Assembly (NCBI GenBank): GCA_040751955.1
Contig: JBFMFY010000021.1
Coordinates: 1-44,705 of the forward strand
Direction: 5' to 3'
Source: SpSt-333 sp040751955
Lineage (GTDB): Bacteria; Bacteroidota; Ignavibacteria; UBA10030; UBA8401
Length of the DNA: 44,705 nt
The notes beneath the pieces are model-generated. The model saw only the letters and a program-made list of their open reading frames with translations. It searched no databases and was not told the origin of the DNA. Both the position numbers and the translations under genes were made by a program. Below, in pieces: positions 7,955 to 17,652 of this stretch (position 1 is its first letter; every line of letters begins with the position of its first letter).

Positions 7955-9090
7955 ACGATCAACAAAAAATGCTCAGCGATCTTCTCCGCAGTGCGGATAA
8001 AGAGATCAAGAACGCGAAGTATGAGGATGCGATGCGGTATATCAACAAGATTGTTGAGCTCGACGCAAAGAACGTCTATGCGAAGGCATACAAAGAACGT
8101 ATCATTTCGCTGATGGAGGCGCAAGGGATATCCAGACAGGAAGCGGAACGCATTGCAGTCGAAGCAAAATTGGTCGAGACACCTAAACCAGTAGTTGAAG
8201 AAAAGCCGGTCGAGAAAAAACAAGAGCCTGCTCCCGCCCCGGTCAAACAAGTTGTTCAAAAAACGGAACCTGTACCGGAAAAGAAACCTGAAATTCAGAA
8301 ACCCGCCCCGCCGGAAACAACCCGTGTCGCTCCTCAACCGAAGAAAGCCGAGGTACCTTCCGCAGCAAAAAATCAACAAACAATAAAACGTACTGCTGCT
8401 GCACAAGAAGCGTATCGGACATTGTTGATGGAGATATGGAAAGATGGTTCAATTACGGATGAAGAGCAGATGCGGATCGATTCGATGCGCGAAACATTTG
8501 CCATCACGCACGATGAGCACGACAAAATCGAAGCCGAAGTGCGAATGAGCTGCTATATGAATGCAATCCGGGACCAATGGCGGAAAGGTATCACGAACTT
8601 CGAGTCTATCCGTAAACGATTCCGCATTTCTGACCAGGAACAGATCACACTCGAACCGAAAGTATTCCAGTTAATCCAATCGCTCCAGGCAAACGGATCG
8701 GTCCTTGTTCTCGATGACGATGAATCGTTTCTCGCAGTCATTAAGAATATCTTGAACGAAGCAGGATATTATTGTTTCACATCGGTTTCGGGTGAAGACG
8801 GATTGCACGTGCTTGATACGATGACACCGGACATTGTCCTGTGCGACATCAATTTTTCAAAACCGCACATGAGCGGCTTTGCATTTTATGAACGCTTCCG
8901 CTCCATGGACAGGTTCCTTACAACGCCGTTTATATTTTTAAGCGCGCTCGATCAGGATGTGCTGATCCGTACCGGGAAAAAACTCGGCGCGGACGACTAT
9001 CTGACAAAACCGATCGACACCGAGATGCTTCTCGCAACAATCGAAGGAAAGATGCGCCGCTCCCGCGAATTGCGCAGGAGTGTCGAATAA
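7951..9090 (+). CDS. Receiver-domain protein with helical N-terminus and Pro/Lys-rich linker
   Basis: 379 residues. Residues 1-55 form a TPR-like helical hairpin, 70-145 are a Pro/Glu/Lys-rich low-complexity linker, 150-245 are helical and charged without a recognised domain, and 250-375 are a response-regulator receiver. The receiver keeps the acidic pocket (VLDDDESF), phospho-acceptor D299 (VLCDINF) and the LTKP lysine. No DNA-binding output domain is present, so signalling probably works through protein contacts. It overlaps aroE by 4 bp and is followed 67 bp later by a hybrid histidine kinase, a plausible but unproven partner. Confidence 0.85.
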   Translation: MNDQQKMLSDLLRSADKEIKNAKYEDAMRYINKIVELDAKNVYAKAYKERIISLMEAQGISRQEAERIAVEAKLVETPKPVVEEKPVEKKQEPAPAPVKQVVQKTEPVPEKKPEIQKPAPPETTRVAPQPKKAEVPSAAKNQQTIKRTAAAQEAYRTLLMEIWKDGSITDEEQMRIDSMRETFAITHDEHDKIEAEVRMSCYMNAIRDQWRKGITNFESIRKRFRISDQEQITLEPKVFQLIQSLQANGSVLVLDDDESFLAVIKNILNEAGYYCFTSVSGEDGLHVLDTMTPDIVLCDINFSKPHMSGFAFYERFRSMDRFLTTPFIFLSALDQDVLIRTGKKLGADDYLTKPIDTEMLLATIEGKMRRSRELRRSVE

Positions 9091-9157
9091 CGATACTTGG
9101 GGACAATCCTACCGGTGCACCTTGGGATCATAGAATTTTTTAAGTACGACTCCGTTC

Positions 9158-11347
9158 ATGAAAAGAATCTTCCAACGCCTTCGCTCCTTCACATTCAGCC
9201 TCGGACTTGTCGAACAGGCACAGATTGTTGCCTCCACCGCTGTGGTGGTTATTATGGTTACGATCATCACAGCGAACATCCTGCTGCAAAAAGAACTCGG
9301 TTTCCTTGAATTCATCAGCATCATCACTGTCGGAGTTATCGGTTTTGCCAGCGTCTATTTTTCTCTCAAGTATGGCAGACAGTTGGAGGAGCAGCGGCGC
9401 GAACTTGAAGCGTTGAATACTGTTGCTCAGGTGGTCAGTAAATCAATCAATCTCAACTACATTTTCAGCAATATCCTGCAGAGCGTTGCCAGCAATTTGA
9501 AAACGGAATACGGCTGGCTCTACGTACTGCAGAATGAACGGCTCGTGTTAAAAAATACGTACGGCGCCGAGATCGGATTTTTTTCGGAAAAAATGCTTTC
9601 GAGTAAAACATTTCTTGACTGGACCTCGGAAGTGCGGACAAACAAAGAGACAAATGCCACAGACGGGATTCTTTTCAACACCAACATTCAACTCCTCAAT
9701 ATCGGATCATGGGTTTCTGTTCCGCTGAAAGTTGCCGATAAATCCGAAGGAGTACTGCTCCTTGCGAGCACCGCTAAAGAATTCTTCCCCGTCCGCAAAG
9801 TAAATTTGATTTCCGCTTTCAGCAATCAGATCGGCGTGGCACTCAACAATGCTCACCTGTTCGACAAGTTGAGAGAGTCGGAAGAACGGTACGTTGACCT
9901 TTTTGAAAATTCTCCCGACATGTACCATATTGTCAACCGATACGGCATCATTGTCAGCTGCAACAGAACGGAATCGCAATTGTTAGGGTACGACAAATCG
10001 CAGATCATCGGAAAACCCCTGGCACGCCTGTACCCGGAAGAAATGCAGAAGCAGATCAACGAGATGATCGACAACGCGTTCGAATACAGGCATGAAATCC
10101 GCGGCAGCGAAGAACAGATGGTCAAAAAAGACGGTTCGCTGCTCGATGTTTCTGTCAACACATCACTCGTCTACGATGAGAATAACGTCCCTGTTCTGAT
10201 GCGCTGCCTTGTCCGCGATATTACAGAAAAAAAGAAACTTCAGCAGAAAGTGATACAGGCGCAAAAAATAGACAGCATCGGGAATCTTGCCGGAGGAATT
10301 GCCCACGACTTCAACAATATTCTTACATCCATTATGGGTGCTTCATCGATCATGAAACGAAGGGTTACATCCAAAAATAAATTGTACCCGTTCATCGATA
10401 TCATCGAGACCGCGTCAACACGCGGCAAGTCGTTGACGAATCAGCTTCTCACCTTCGCGCGCCGTTCTACCGTTGAATTCCACCCGATCAACATTCATGA
10501 TGTGCTCGAAGAAACGCTCCGTATCTTTGAACCGAGCGTGAAGCCGTTGATCAGCATCAGCAGAAATTTTTCCGCCACTGCCGCTATTATTAATGGCGAC
10601 GAGGGACAAATCCAGCAGGCGCTGTTGAATATCTTCATTAACGCACGGGACGCAATGCCGAACGGCGGTAAACTCTCTATTGATACTGCCATTGATACAC
10701 GCATAGAACCCAGTGTTACCGTAAAGATCACCGATAACGGCATAGGCATGACGAAAGCGGTACAACAGCAGATCTTTGTTCCCTTCTTTTCAACAAAGGA
10801 ACAGGGAAAAGGAACAGGTCTCGGACTTTCTGTTGTGTACGGCGTGGTTCAATCGCACAACGGTACGATATCGTTTACGAGCGAGCCGAAAAAAGGAACG
10901 ACTTTCTCTCTAACGTTTCCGTTGCTGAAGGATGTACCATCTGAAGTCTATTTTCCACCTACGAAGAAGGTTGTGGGCGGTTCCGAATCAATCATTATCG
11001 TTGACGACGAGGAGTTTGTCAGGATTACGCTCAAAACAATGCTGAATGATCTCGGCTACGATGTCACGGTCGCATCCAGCGGCAAGGAGGCACTATCATT
11101 CCTCTCACAGCGTCGCAAATTCGATCTGATCGTTCTCGATCTGAATATGCCTGAAATGAGCGGCAAGAAAGTGTTTCACAAAATAAAATCGTTGAAACTC
11201 CGCTCCAAGGTGATTGTCTCCAGCGGATACAGTGACGACATTCTCGGAAAAGATGATTTTGCAAAACAGGTGGATGGATTTTTGCAAAAGCCGTATAAAA
11301 TCGAAGAACTGTCCAGGAAACTGAGAGAAGTATTGGATGCCGCATGA
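9158..11347 (+). CDS. Membrane hybrid sensor histidine kinase (GAF-PAS-HisKA-HATPase-REC)
   Basis: 729 residues. Two hydrophobic segments near 22-43 and 48-69 anchor it in the inner membrane with almost no periplasmic loop, so sensing is probably cytoplasmic or within the membrane. Then come a GAF-like domain (about 90-235), a PAS domain (about 245-360, LFENSPDMYHIVN to DITEKKKL), HisKA with H383 in GGIAHDFNN, an ATPase domain with NARDAMPNGG, DNGIGM and GTGLGLS, and a C-terminal receiver with D661 (VLDLNMPEMSG) and the QKPY lysine. The layout suggests an intramolecular phosphorelay ending at D661. The upstream receiver protein could be a further acceptor. Confidence 0.92.
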   Translation: MKRIFQRLRSFTFSLGLVEQAQIVASTAVVVIMVTIITANILLQKELGFLEFISIITVGVIGFASVYFSLKYGRQLEEQRRELEALNTVAQVVSKSINLNYIFSNILQSVASNLKTEYGWLYVLQNERLVLKNTYGAEIGFFSEKMLSSKTFLDWTSEVRTNKETNATDGILFNTNIQLLNIGSWVSVPLKVADKSEGVLLLASTAKEFFPVRKVNLISAFSNQIGVALNNAHLFDKLRESEERYVDLFENSPDMYHIVNRYGIIVSCNRTESQLLGYDKSQIIGKPLARLYPEEMQKQINEMIDNAFEYRHEIRGSEEQMVKKDGSLLDVSVNTSLVYDENNVPVLMRCLVRDITEKKKLQQKVIQAQKIDSIGNLAGGIAHDFNNILTSIMGASSIMKRRVTSKNKLYPFIDIIETASTRGKSLTNQLLTFARRSTVEFHPINIHDVLEETLRIFEPSVKPLISISRNFSATAAIINGDEGQIQQALLNIFINARDAMPNGGKLSIDTAIDTRIEPSVTVKITDNGIGMTKAVQQQIFVPFFSTKEQGKGTGLGLSVVYGVVQSHNGTISFTSEPKKGTTFSLTFPLLKDVPSEVYFPPTKKVVGGSESIIIVDDEEFVRITLKTMLNDLGYDVTVASSGKEALSFLSQRRKFDLIVLDLNMPEMSGKKVFHKIKSLKLRSKVIVSSGYSDDILGKDDFAKQVDGFLQKPYKIEELSRKLREVLDAA

Positions 11348-11424
11348 AATTCTTTGTACTATGCCGTTGTAGCCCGCCAGTATTTTTTTTATCTTACACC
11401 AAAATAATTTAATTCCGGCACCGC

Positions 11425-12219
11425 ATGAACGCTTTTTCAAACGAACTACGAAAAGAACGCGAATCACGAAATATCACGCTTGTTGAAATTGCCAGGAAGA
11501 CCCGCATCAACATCAAGTATCTTGAGGCAATCGAGCAGGGAGCGTTTGACGTGCTGCCGCAAACGTACGTCCGGGCATTTCTTAAATCGTACGCCGAAAC
11601 CATCGGCATTCCTGCATCCGAAGTGCTGTACAAATATGATGTGATGGTGACACGGAAATATTCCGATACAATCGCACAACAGCAGGATGTCCACTCAGCC
11701 CCTGCCGAACCTCCGGCAGACACCCATGAAAAAATCAAAAAAGAAAAGAGGGCTCGTCATGCAATCCTGATTACAGGGTTTGCAGCCGTCGCGGTACTGT
11801 TCGCCCTGTATTTTTATGATTCGTACAACGCCGATCAATCGTCGCAACAAGTTTCCGAAACATCGTTTCAGGATGTTGTCAAAGATCAGGAGGCGAAGAA
11901 CCAACCTCCCCCGGTCGATTCTGCATCGCTGGAAAAGATTCCCGTTGCAAAAACACCCGTTCCCGATTCATTAGTACTCCGCCTTATCGCATCGGATTCG
12001 GTGTGGCTCACCATCATCCGCGATTCACTTCCGCCCCGGACGGGATATTTGCTCCGAGGAAGATATCGTACATACATTGCAAAGAAAGAGTTCCGCATTT
12101 CACTCAGCGATGCTTCCATGATTAAACTAATTTTGAACGGCACCGAACTGCCGCCGCTCGGTGAAAAAGGGGAACGCGTTCGCAACGTTAAGATCAATTC
12201 AGACTTTCTCAAACAATGA
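11425..12219 (+). CDS. RodZ-like helix-turn-helix membrane protein
   Basis: 264 residues. Residues 1-75 are the cytoplasmic HTH_25 domain (LRKERESRNITLVEIA, then IKYLEAIEQGAFDVLP and YVRAFLKSYAE) shared by RodZ proteins. A basic stretch precedes one transmembrane helix at about 112-133. A Pro/Ser-rich linker leads to a periplasmic DUF4115-like beta domain (LRLIASDSVWLTI to the end). RodZ links the cell-shape actin MreB to the envelope; MreB is not in this window, so a role in shape is inferred from architecture. The stop overlaps the ligA start (ATGA), so the two genes are coupled. Confidence 0.85.
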   Translation: MNAFSNELRKERESRNITLVEIARKTRINIKYLEAIEQGAFDVLPQTYVRAFLKSYAETIGIPASEVLYKYDVMVTRKYSDTIAQQQDVHSAPAEPPADTHEKIKKEKRARHAILITGFAAVAVLFALYFYDSYNADQSSQQVSETSFQDVVKDQEAKNQPPPVDSASLEKIPVAKTPVPDSLVLRLIASDSVWLTIIRDSLPPRTGYLLRGRYRTYIAKKEFRISLSDASMIKLILNGTELPPLGEKGERVRNVKINSDFLKQ

Positions 12220-14222
12220 CTGTTCCGATAAAGATCCGACAAGAAGCAGAACGACTGCGGGACGATCTGCACAAGCATGACTACAAATACTACGTCCTCT
12301 CGCAGCCGACTATTTCCGACCAGGAATACGACCGGTTGATGAAACAACTGATCGACCTCGAGCGGCAATATCCTGAACTCATCACTCCGGATTCTCCTTC
12401 CCAGCGTGTCGGCGGGCAGCCGACAAAAGAATTCCCCACAGTGACGCACGAAGTGCCGATGCTCTCACTTGCAAATACATACAGCGAAGACGAATTGCTC
12501 GATTTTGACAGGCGCGTGAAAGATATTCTCGGCAATCAACAATACCGCTACGTTGCCGAATTGAAAATCGATGGAGTTGCCATCAGCCTGATCTATCGGA
12601 ACGGAATATTTGTTCAGGGAGCTACCCGCGGCGACGGCACGCAGGGAGATGACATTACCAACAATTTAAAGACCATCCGGTCCATTCCTTTACGCGTCAA
12701 TGCCGGAAAAGGACTGCCGAAAAATTTCGAGGTACGCGGCGAGATCTTCATGAAGAAAAAAGATTTCGAAGCGATGAATAAGCGGCAGGAAGAACTGGGA
12801 GAGAAAATTTTTATCAATGCACGGAATTCGACATCCGGCACGCTCAAAAATCAGGATTCGAGAATCGTTGCCCAACGGAACCTGAGCATCTTCACCTATT
12901 TCCTCCGCACGAACGATGTTCCGCTCAAAAGCCACTATGAAAATCTGGAGCTGCTAAAGAAACTCGGATTTGTCGTCAACGAGCATACGCGTCTCTGTAA
13001 AACAATCGCCGATGTAAAAGCATTCTGCGACAGTTGGGGGACGAAACGAAATTCACTCCCCTATGAAATCGATGGAATCGTTGTCAAAGTAGATTCACTC
13101 GCACAGCAGCAGGAACTGGGAGCGGTTGCAAAATCTCCCCGGTGGGCTATAGCGTACAAATATCCCTCTCAGCAAATGGAGACGATACTGAACGACATCA
13201 CATTGCAGGTAGGAAGGGTCGGTACCATAACTCCCGTTGCCGAACTTCAGCCGGTCTTTGTCGGCGGTTCCACGGTCAGCCGCGCAACGTTGCACAATGA
13301 AGATTACATCAACGATCTTGACATCCGCATCGGCGACACAGTGTACGTGGAAAAAGGGGGCGAAGTCATCCCAAAAGTGAGCGGGGTAAACTTAAAAAAG
13401 CGTCCGAAGAAATCGACACCGTATAAGTTTCCAACAAAATGCCCGGAATGCGGATCGAAGATCTTCAGGCCGGAGGGAGAAGCAGCGTACTACTGCGAAA
13501 ACTTTGAGTGTCCGGCACAGGTACGGGGACGGATCGAGCATTTTGTGCAGCGCCGTGCAATGAATATCGAAGGACTCGGTGAAGCAATCATCGACCTGCT
13601 GGTAAAAGAGGAGTTGATCCACAACATCGCCGACATTTACGACCTGAAAAAACAGCAGATCGCATCCCTTGAACGTATGGGGGAGAAAAGCGCGCAAAAT
13701 CTTTTGGATGGAATTGAAGCAAGCAAACAACTCCCCTTCAATCGTGTTCTGTTCGGACTCGGCATACGATTCGTGGGAGAAGGGGTTGCAAAACTGCTCG
13801 CCGATAACTTTCCATCAATCGAGAAATTGCAGAAGGCAACACAACAGGAACTTGAATCTGTTGAAGGGATCGGACCGCGCATCGCGGAAAGCGTGGTAAG
13901 ATTTTTCAAGGATAAACATTCCGTAAAACTGGTTGAGCGGCTTGCAAAGGCGGGCGTACAGATGAGAGCGGAGAAGAAAAAAGTCTCCGGCAATTCAGCG
14001 ATAAGTGGAAAAACATTTGTCCTGACCGGTGGACTTGAAAGCATGAGCCGCGACGAAGCAAAGGAAAAGATCGAATCTCTCGGCGGAAAATCAGGATCAA
14101 GCGTTTCTTCAAAAACAGATTATGTGATCGTCGGAAGCGACGCGGGATCGAAATTGCAGAAAGCAAAAGAGTTGGGAATTAAAACATTGACCGAAGAAGA
14201 GTTTTTGAAGATGATTAAGTAA
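12216..14222 (+). CDS. ligA: NAD-dependent DNA ligase
   Basis: 668 residues, the usual length of bacterial LigA, which seals nicks using NAD. The order is domain Ia (YYVLSQPTISDQEYD), the adenylation domain with K117 in ELKIDG, an OB fold (VGRVGTITPVAEL), a four-cysteine zinc finger from about C409 (CPECG, then CENFECPAQ), helix-hairpin-helix repeats (EGLGEAII, VEGIGPRIA) and a C-terminal BRCT domain (GKTFVLTGGLESMSRDEAK). All catalytic elements look intact. It overlaps the RodZ-like gene by 4 bp and is followed by a strong terminator. Confidence 0.97.
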   Translation: MTVPIKIRQEAERLRDDLHKHDYKYYVLSQPTISDQEYDRLMKQLIDLERQYPELITPDSPSQRVGGQPTKEFPTVTHEVPMLSLANTYSEDELLDFDRRVKDILGNQQYRYVAELKIDGVAISLIYRNGIFVQGATRGDGTQGDDITNNLKTIRSIPLRVNAGKGLPKNFEVRGEIFMKKKDFEAMNKRQEELGEKIFINARNSTSGTLKNQDSRIVAQRNLSIFTYFLRTNDVPLKSHYENLELLKKLGFVVNEHTRLCKTIADVKAFCDSWGTKRNSLPYEIDGIVVKVDSLAQQQELGAVAKSPRWAIAYKYPSQQMETILNDITLQVGRVGTITPVAELQPVFVGGSTVSRATLHNEDYINDLDIRIGDTVYVEKGGEVIPKVSGVNLKKRPKKSTPYKFPTKCPECGSKIFRPEGEAAYYCENFECPAQVRGRIEHFVQRRAMNIEGLGEAIIDLLVKEELIHNIADIYDLKKQQIASLERMGEKSAQNLLDGIEASKQLPFNRVLFGLGIRFVGEGVAKLLADNFPSIEKLQKATQQELESVEGIGPRIAESVVRFFKDKHSVKLVERLAKAGVQMRAEKKKVSGNSAISGKTFVLTGGLESMSRDEAKEKIESLGGKSGSSVSSKTDYVIVGSDAGSKLQKAKELGIKTLTEEEFLKMIK

Positions 14223-14237
14223 GAGTTTTCGACAAAT

Positions 14238-14269
14238 AAAAAGGGCTGATCAAGTGAGCAGCCCTTTTT
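14238..14269. terminator. Bidirectional terminator between ligA and the lipoprotein gene
   Basis: An 11-bp stem, AAAAAGGGCTG and CAGCCCTTTTT, encloses a 10-base loop. The A and T tracts on the two sides let it work on both strands, for ligA ending at 14222 and for the convergent gene ending at 14287. Confidence 0.85.
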
Positions 14270-14286
14270 CAATTCAAACAAGAAGT

Positions 14287-15018
14287 TTATGTCCACGAGC
14301 CTGTTGCTTCAACACTACCGTCATTCTTATATGTTGTCCATGTTCCCGAACCGTTTGTCTGCCATGTAATTTTTGTCTTTAACACCAGATTTGTCACACC
14401 GGAAACCTTCTGATAAAAATTCAATTCACCAGAACCATCTGTGTTAGCAATGATAACCGCACGTTCTGTTTCAACTCCATTTGTATAAGCAATAATTGTT
14501 CCGGTAACAGTTCCGTTCGCCGCAGTACTCCAGGTATATTCTCCTTCGAGTGTTGTAGAATTAGTTACAAACACTTTCCAGTAACCGTTTTTACCATCAG
14601 CAGAAATAAACGCCTCGAATGCTTTCCAGTTATTATATGTAACCTGATCTTCAGTGCCATTAAGCGTAATTGTCCACAAAACACTCCCATCGGAATTTTC
14701 CGTTGCTGAATATTTTATAGTAAGTGTACCTGCCGTATATTCAAATACCCAAACATTTCCATTCTGGGTACCTGTTTGACTTTGCATGGGGGCAAATTGC
14801 ATCGCAATATTGCTGAACATTTGCGCATACGATTTTGCAGTCAGGGCGTACGGATCGTTTGAAGTTGTATTGGGACCCGAAACAGTTACTTGCGGTGCTG
14901 TTGGTTTCTTGGGGGCAGAATTCCCGGACGGATTGTTCTCTTCCTTATCACAACCGACAATGAACAAAGTGGATGCAGCAACAACAAATGACACAAAATA
15001 CGCGATATATTTTTTCAT
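14287..15018 (-). CDS. Lipoprotein of unknown function
   Basis: 243 residues with a clear type II signal peptide: MKKYIAYFVS start, hydrophobic core, and lipobox FIVGC, so the mature protein begins at about C23 and is lipid-anchored. A Pro/Asn/Ser linker follows. The rest is rich in Thr, Asn, Trp and Gly with repeated short beta-type motifs such as GTWTTYKNDGS and GEYTWSTAANGT, suggesting a beta-sandwich or meander. I do not recognise the family. It is monocistronic, bounded by the shared terminator and a 167-bp gap. Confidence 0.75.
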   Translation of the reverse strand: MKKYIAYFVSFVVAASTLFIVGCDKEENNPSGNSAPKKPTAPQVTVSGPNTTSNDPYALTAKSYAQMFSNIAMQFAPMQSQTGTQNGNVWVFEYTAGTLTIKYSATENSDGSVLWTITLNGTEDQVTYNNWKAFEAFISADGKNGYWKVFVTNSTTLEGEYTWSTAANGTVTGTIIAYTNGVETERAVIIANTDGSGELNFYQKVSGVTNLVLKTKITWQTNGSGTWTTYKNDGSVEATGSWT

Positions 15019-15185
15019 GGGTCTCCCTATAATGTGTGAGAAGAAGATGTGTCCGTGTAAAATTCAGAAATACATCTTAAAAAGCAACGACCATTCCGGT
15101 ATTTGTGAGGAGGAGCATGGAGTGCATCTTCTTGCAATTCTCAAAAACCTTTTGCACTTTACAGCCGAGAAAGCAAACCTACCGT

Positions 15186-15725
15186 ATGTTTGAAGAAACA
15201 AGGCGAAATATAGGAATTTCACTGACACGAGTTTTCTTCCGTACAAAAAAAGAGAAACCGGTCCAGTTTTCGAATGCATTCTCGAGTGCGCGTACCGCGC
15301 TCGTAATCGTTCCCGAGAATCAAAATCACCGCACGATTGCTCTCTCGATGCTGACGCTGCTGCAGAATAAATTTCAAGGAAATAGGATGACAATCGTAAC
15401 GAATGAGTCCTTCAGAGATTTCTCCAATGCGTTCACCCGGTCAACAATTGTTCCCGTTAAAAAAGATCAATTGAATTTTTTCTTTCTTCCGAAACGATCC
15501 ATCTTCGAACGGCTATTGACACAGCGCTTTGACGTGCTTGTTGATCTGAATTTTTCTCTCGTTCCCACTTCCGCATATTTCTGCAGGAACGTGAACGCGA
15601 ACCTGAAGGTCGGATTCGCACAGGAACATGCAGACGCTTATTACAATTTTCAATTCAATTCCGCCCCGAACCGGAACCCGAAATCGCGGTACGAGCAATT
15701 GTTTCGTACGCTTTCCATGTTTTAA
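15186..15725 (+). CDS. Short heptosyltransferase-like protein of unknown function
   Basis: 179 residues from ATG 15186; an upstream in-frame ATG at 15105 would add 27 residues that do not look coding. The sequence has a Rossmann-like look: ALVIVPENQNHRTIALSMLTLL, MTIVTNESFRDF, then FDVLVDLNFSLVPTSAYFCRNVNANLKVGF, which recalls the half of GT-B (glycosyltransferase 9) proteins that compares chain identity, and small Bacteroidota proteins annotated DUF6913. A normal glycosyltransferase 9 protein is about twice as long, so donor binding is probably missing. It ends 9 bp before the STAS gene and is likely in its operon. The function is unknown. Confidence 0.6.
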   Translation: MFEETRRNIGISLTRVFFRTKKEKPVQFSNAFSSARTALVIVPENQNHRTIALSMLTLLQNKFQGNRMTIVTNESFRDFSNAFTRSTIVPVKKDQLNFFFLPKRSIFERLLTQRFDVLVDLNFSLVPTSAYFCRNVNANLKVGFAQEHADAYYNFQFNSAPNRNPKSRYEQLFRTLSMF

Positions 15726-15734
15726 GGAGTGCTT

Positions 15735-16067
15735 ATGAAATTCGATGTTGCAAAAAACGGAACCAGCGCAATCCTCACAATTAAGGAGCGCAAACTCGAT
15801 GTCTCGATTTCGCCGGAATTGAAAGGCGAATTCATCCTCCTCTGCAGGCCGCAGGTCAAGTCGCTGATAGTTGACCTCACTGAAGTGGAATTCTGTGATT
15901 CCAGCGGGCTCAGTGCATTGCTTATTGCGGAACGGCAGATGCGCCAGCATGGCGGACAGGTGAAACTCGTCGGCGTCCATAAAAAGGTTCTTTCGTTATT
16001 GAAGATCTCACAGCTCGACAAGGTCTTTCAGTTGTTCGACAGCGTTACAAAGGCGCAAAAAAATTGA
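15735..16067 (+). CDS. STAS-domain anti-sigma factor antagonist
   Basis: 110 residues forming a single STAS domain like SpoIIAA/RsbV. The segment LIVDLTEVEFCDSSGLSALL carries the phosphorylatable serine at about residue 57, and GGQVKLVGV precedes the last helix. In such systems the unphosphorylated antagonist binds an anti-sigma kinase; no serine kinase or PP2C phosphatase gene is seen nearby. The start is set by AAGGAG at 15724-15729, six bases before the ATG; a GTG at 15729 lies inside that ribosome site and is rejected. Confidence 0.88.
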   Translation: MKFDVAKNGTSAILTIKERKLDVSISPELKGEFILLCRPQVKSLIVDLTEVEFCDSSGLSALLIAERQMRQHGGQVKLVGVHKKVLSLLKISQLDKVFQLFDSVTKAQKN

Positions 16068-16179
16068 TACGGCTGTTGGTTCCATCATTTGTTCTCTCAC
16101 TCCATCTACTCGTCGTACTCTGTAATTCCATCATACCGATGCTGCAAAGCGTAAATAATTCAATAAGCAAATTATCCCT

Positions 16180-17652
16180 ATGGGCTTTTCTTTTCTCGAC
16201 TACGCGATAGTTGTCGTGTACCTTCTCGGCGTCACTGCCATCGGCATGTACATCGGGCGCAAACAACGGTCATCAAAAGATTATTTTCTCGGAGGCAAAG
16301 AGATGTCGTGGTGGTCGGTTGGCTTCTCGATCGTTGCAAGCGAGACCAGCACGCTCACCTTCATCAGTATTCCGGGGCTCGCATACAAAAGCAACATGCA
16401 CTTCCTGCAGCTGGCAGTCGGATATTTTGTTGGACGGCTGCTGGTGAGCATGATCTTCATCCCCGCTTATTACAAGGGGGATCTTGAAACGGCGTACGAT
16501 TTTCTCGGCAAACGGTTCGGCATGTCGCTCCGCAAATTCACGTCGTCTGTCTTTATCGTTACACGCGTTCTCGCTTCGGGCGTTCGATTATTTGCGACGG
16601 CAATTCCCGTCCATCTCATCACCGGATATGATTATGCCACAAGCATCTTTATCATCGGTATTTTCACACTCGTCTATACATATGTCGGCGGATTGAAAGC
16701 GGTCGTTGCCATGGATGTGGTGCAGATGTTCATCTATCTTGGTGGCGCAGCAGCATCAATGTATTTGATACTGCAGCATCTTCCCAACGGCTGGACCGAT
16801 GTGGTTGCCATTGCCGCAAAAGATGGCGCCGACAAATTTTCGATAATCAATCTCAACACGGGAACGTCGGTAATGGATTTCCTTTCGTCGCCGTACACAT
16901 TGCTGGGTGGAATTCTCGGCGGAACATTCCTTACCATGGCATCGCACGGAACCGATCAACTGCTTGTGCAACGGCTGCTCGGGTGCAAAACCACATGGGA
17001 CAGCCAGCGTGCATTGATGCTTGACGCTTCAGTGATCGTCCTTCAATTTGCGTTTTTCCTCGTGCTCGGCCTTTGTTTGTACGCCTTCTACGGCGGCGTG
17101 CCGCTTCAGCAGCTCGGATTGAAATCGTCCGACGAGATCTTCCCGAAATTCATCGTCGAAAATCTTCCGACCGGCATAGCAGGACTCGTTGTGGCAGGCG
17201 TGCTTGCTTCTGCCATGGGAACGCTTTCGTCATCAATCAGTTCTCTCGCCTCTTCGACATTCCTCGATATATTTAAATTTACTTCTCGTGGAAAAAATAT
17301 CGACCAACAGACCGAGGTGAAATGGTCTAAACGATTCACGCTGTTGTGGGGATTTATTTTGATCGGCGGCGCAATGCTCTTCACTGATACGAAAAATCCG
17401 GTGGTCGAAATCGGCTTAAAGATTGCATCGTTTACGTACGGCGGTCTCCTCGGCACGTTCTTTCTTGGGCTGCTGTTCAAACGAACCACATTGATTGACG
17501 CGTACGCGGGATTCATTGCTGGGATACTGACGATGATTGCGGTTCTGACGTACACAAAGATCGATTTCACCTGGCATACATTGATCGGATGCCTTGCAAC
17601 AATTATCGTTGGAAATCTTGTTTCATTGTTTCGTCCTGACAAGAAGAAGTGA
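16180..17652 (+). CDS. Sodium:solute symporter (SSS family)
   Basis: 490 residues with about 13 hydrophobic segments across the whole length, as expected for the SSS/SLC5 fold in the inner membrane. Family marks are YLLGVTAIGMYIGRKQRSS, the DYFLGGKEMSWW loop, ASETSTLTFISIPG and SAMGTLSSSISSLASS, where the serines match the sodium site. The transported solute cannot be read from sequence; sugars, proline, pantothenate and sialic acid are all known in the family. The stop overlaps the GTG start of the DUF4199 gene. Confidence 0.9.
   Translation: MGFSFLDYAIVVVYLLGVTAIGMYIGRKQRSSKDYFLGGKEMSWWSVGFSIVASETSTLTFISIPGLAYKSNMHFLQLAVGYFVGRLLVSMIFIPAYYKGDLETAYDFLGKRFGMSLRKFTSSVFIVTRVLASGVRLFATAIPVHLITGYDYATSIFIIGIFTLVYTYVGGLKAVVAMDVVQMFIYLGGAAASMYLILQHLPNGWTDVVAIAAKDGADKFSIINLNTGTSVMDFLSSPYTLLGGILGGTFLTMASHGTDQLLVQRLLGCKTTWDSQRALMLDASVIVLQFAFFLVLGLCLYAFYGGVPLQQLGLKSSDEIFPKFIVENLPTGIAGLVVAGVLASAMGTLSSSISSLASSTFLDIFKFTSRGKNIDQQTEVKWSKRFTLLWGFILIGGAMLFTDTKNPVVEIGLKIASFTYGGLLGTFFLGLLFKRTTLIDAYAGFIAGILTMIAVLTYTKIDFTWHTLIGCLATIIVGNLVSLFRPDKKK

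Noticed and set aside
16068..16179. Possible small protein between the STAS and symporter genes
   Set aside because: A TTG-started frame gives a hydrophobic peptide, but there is no ribosome site and it runs into the symporter gene.
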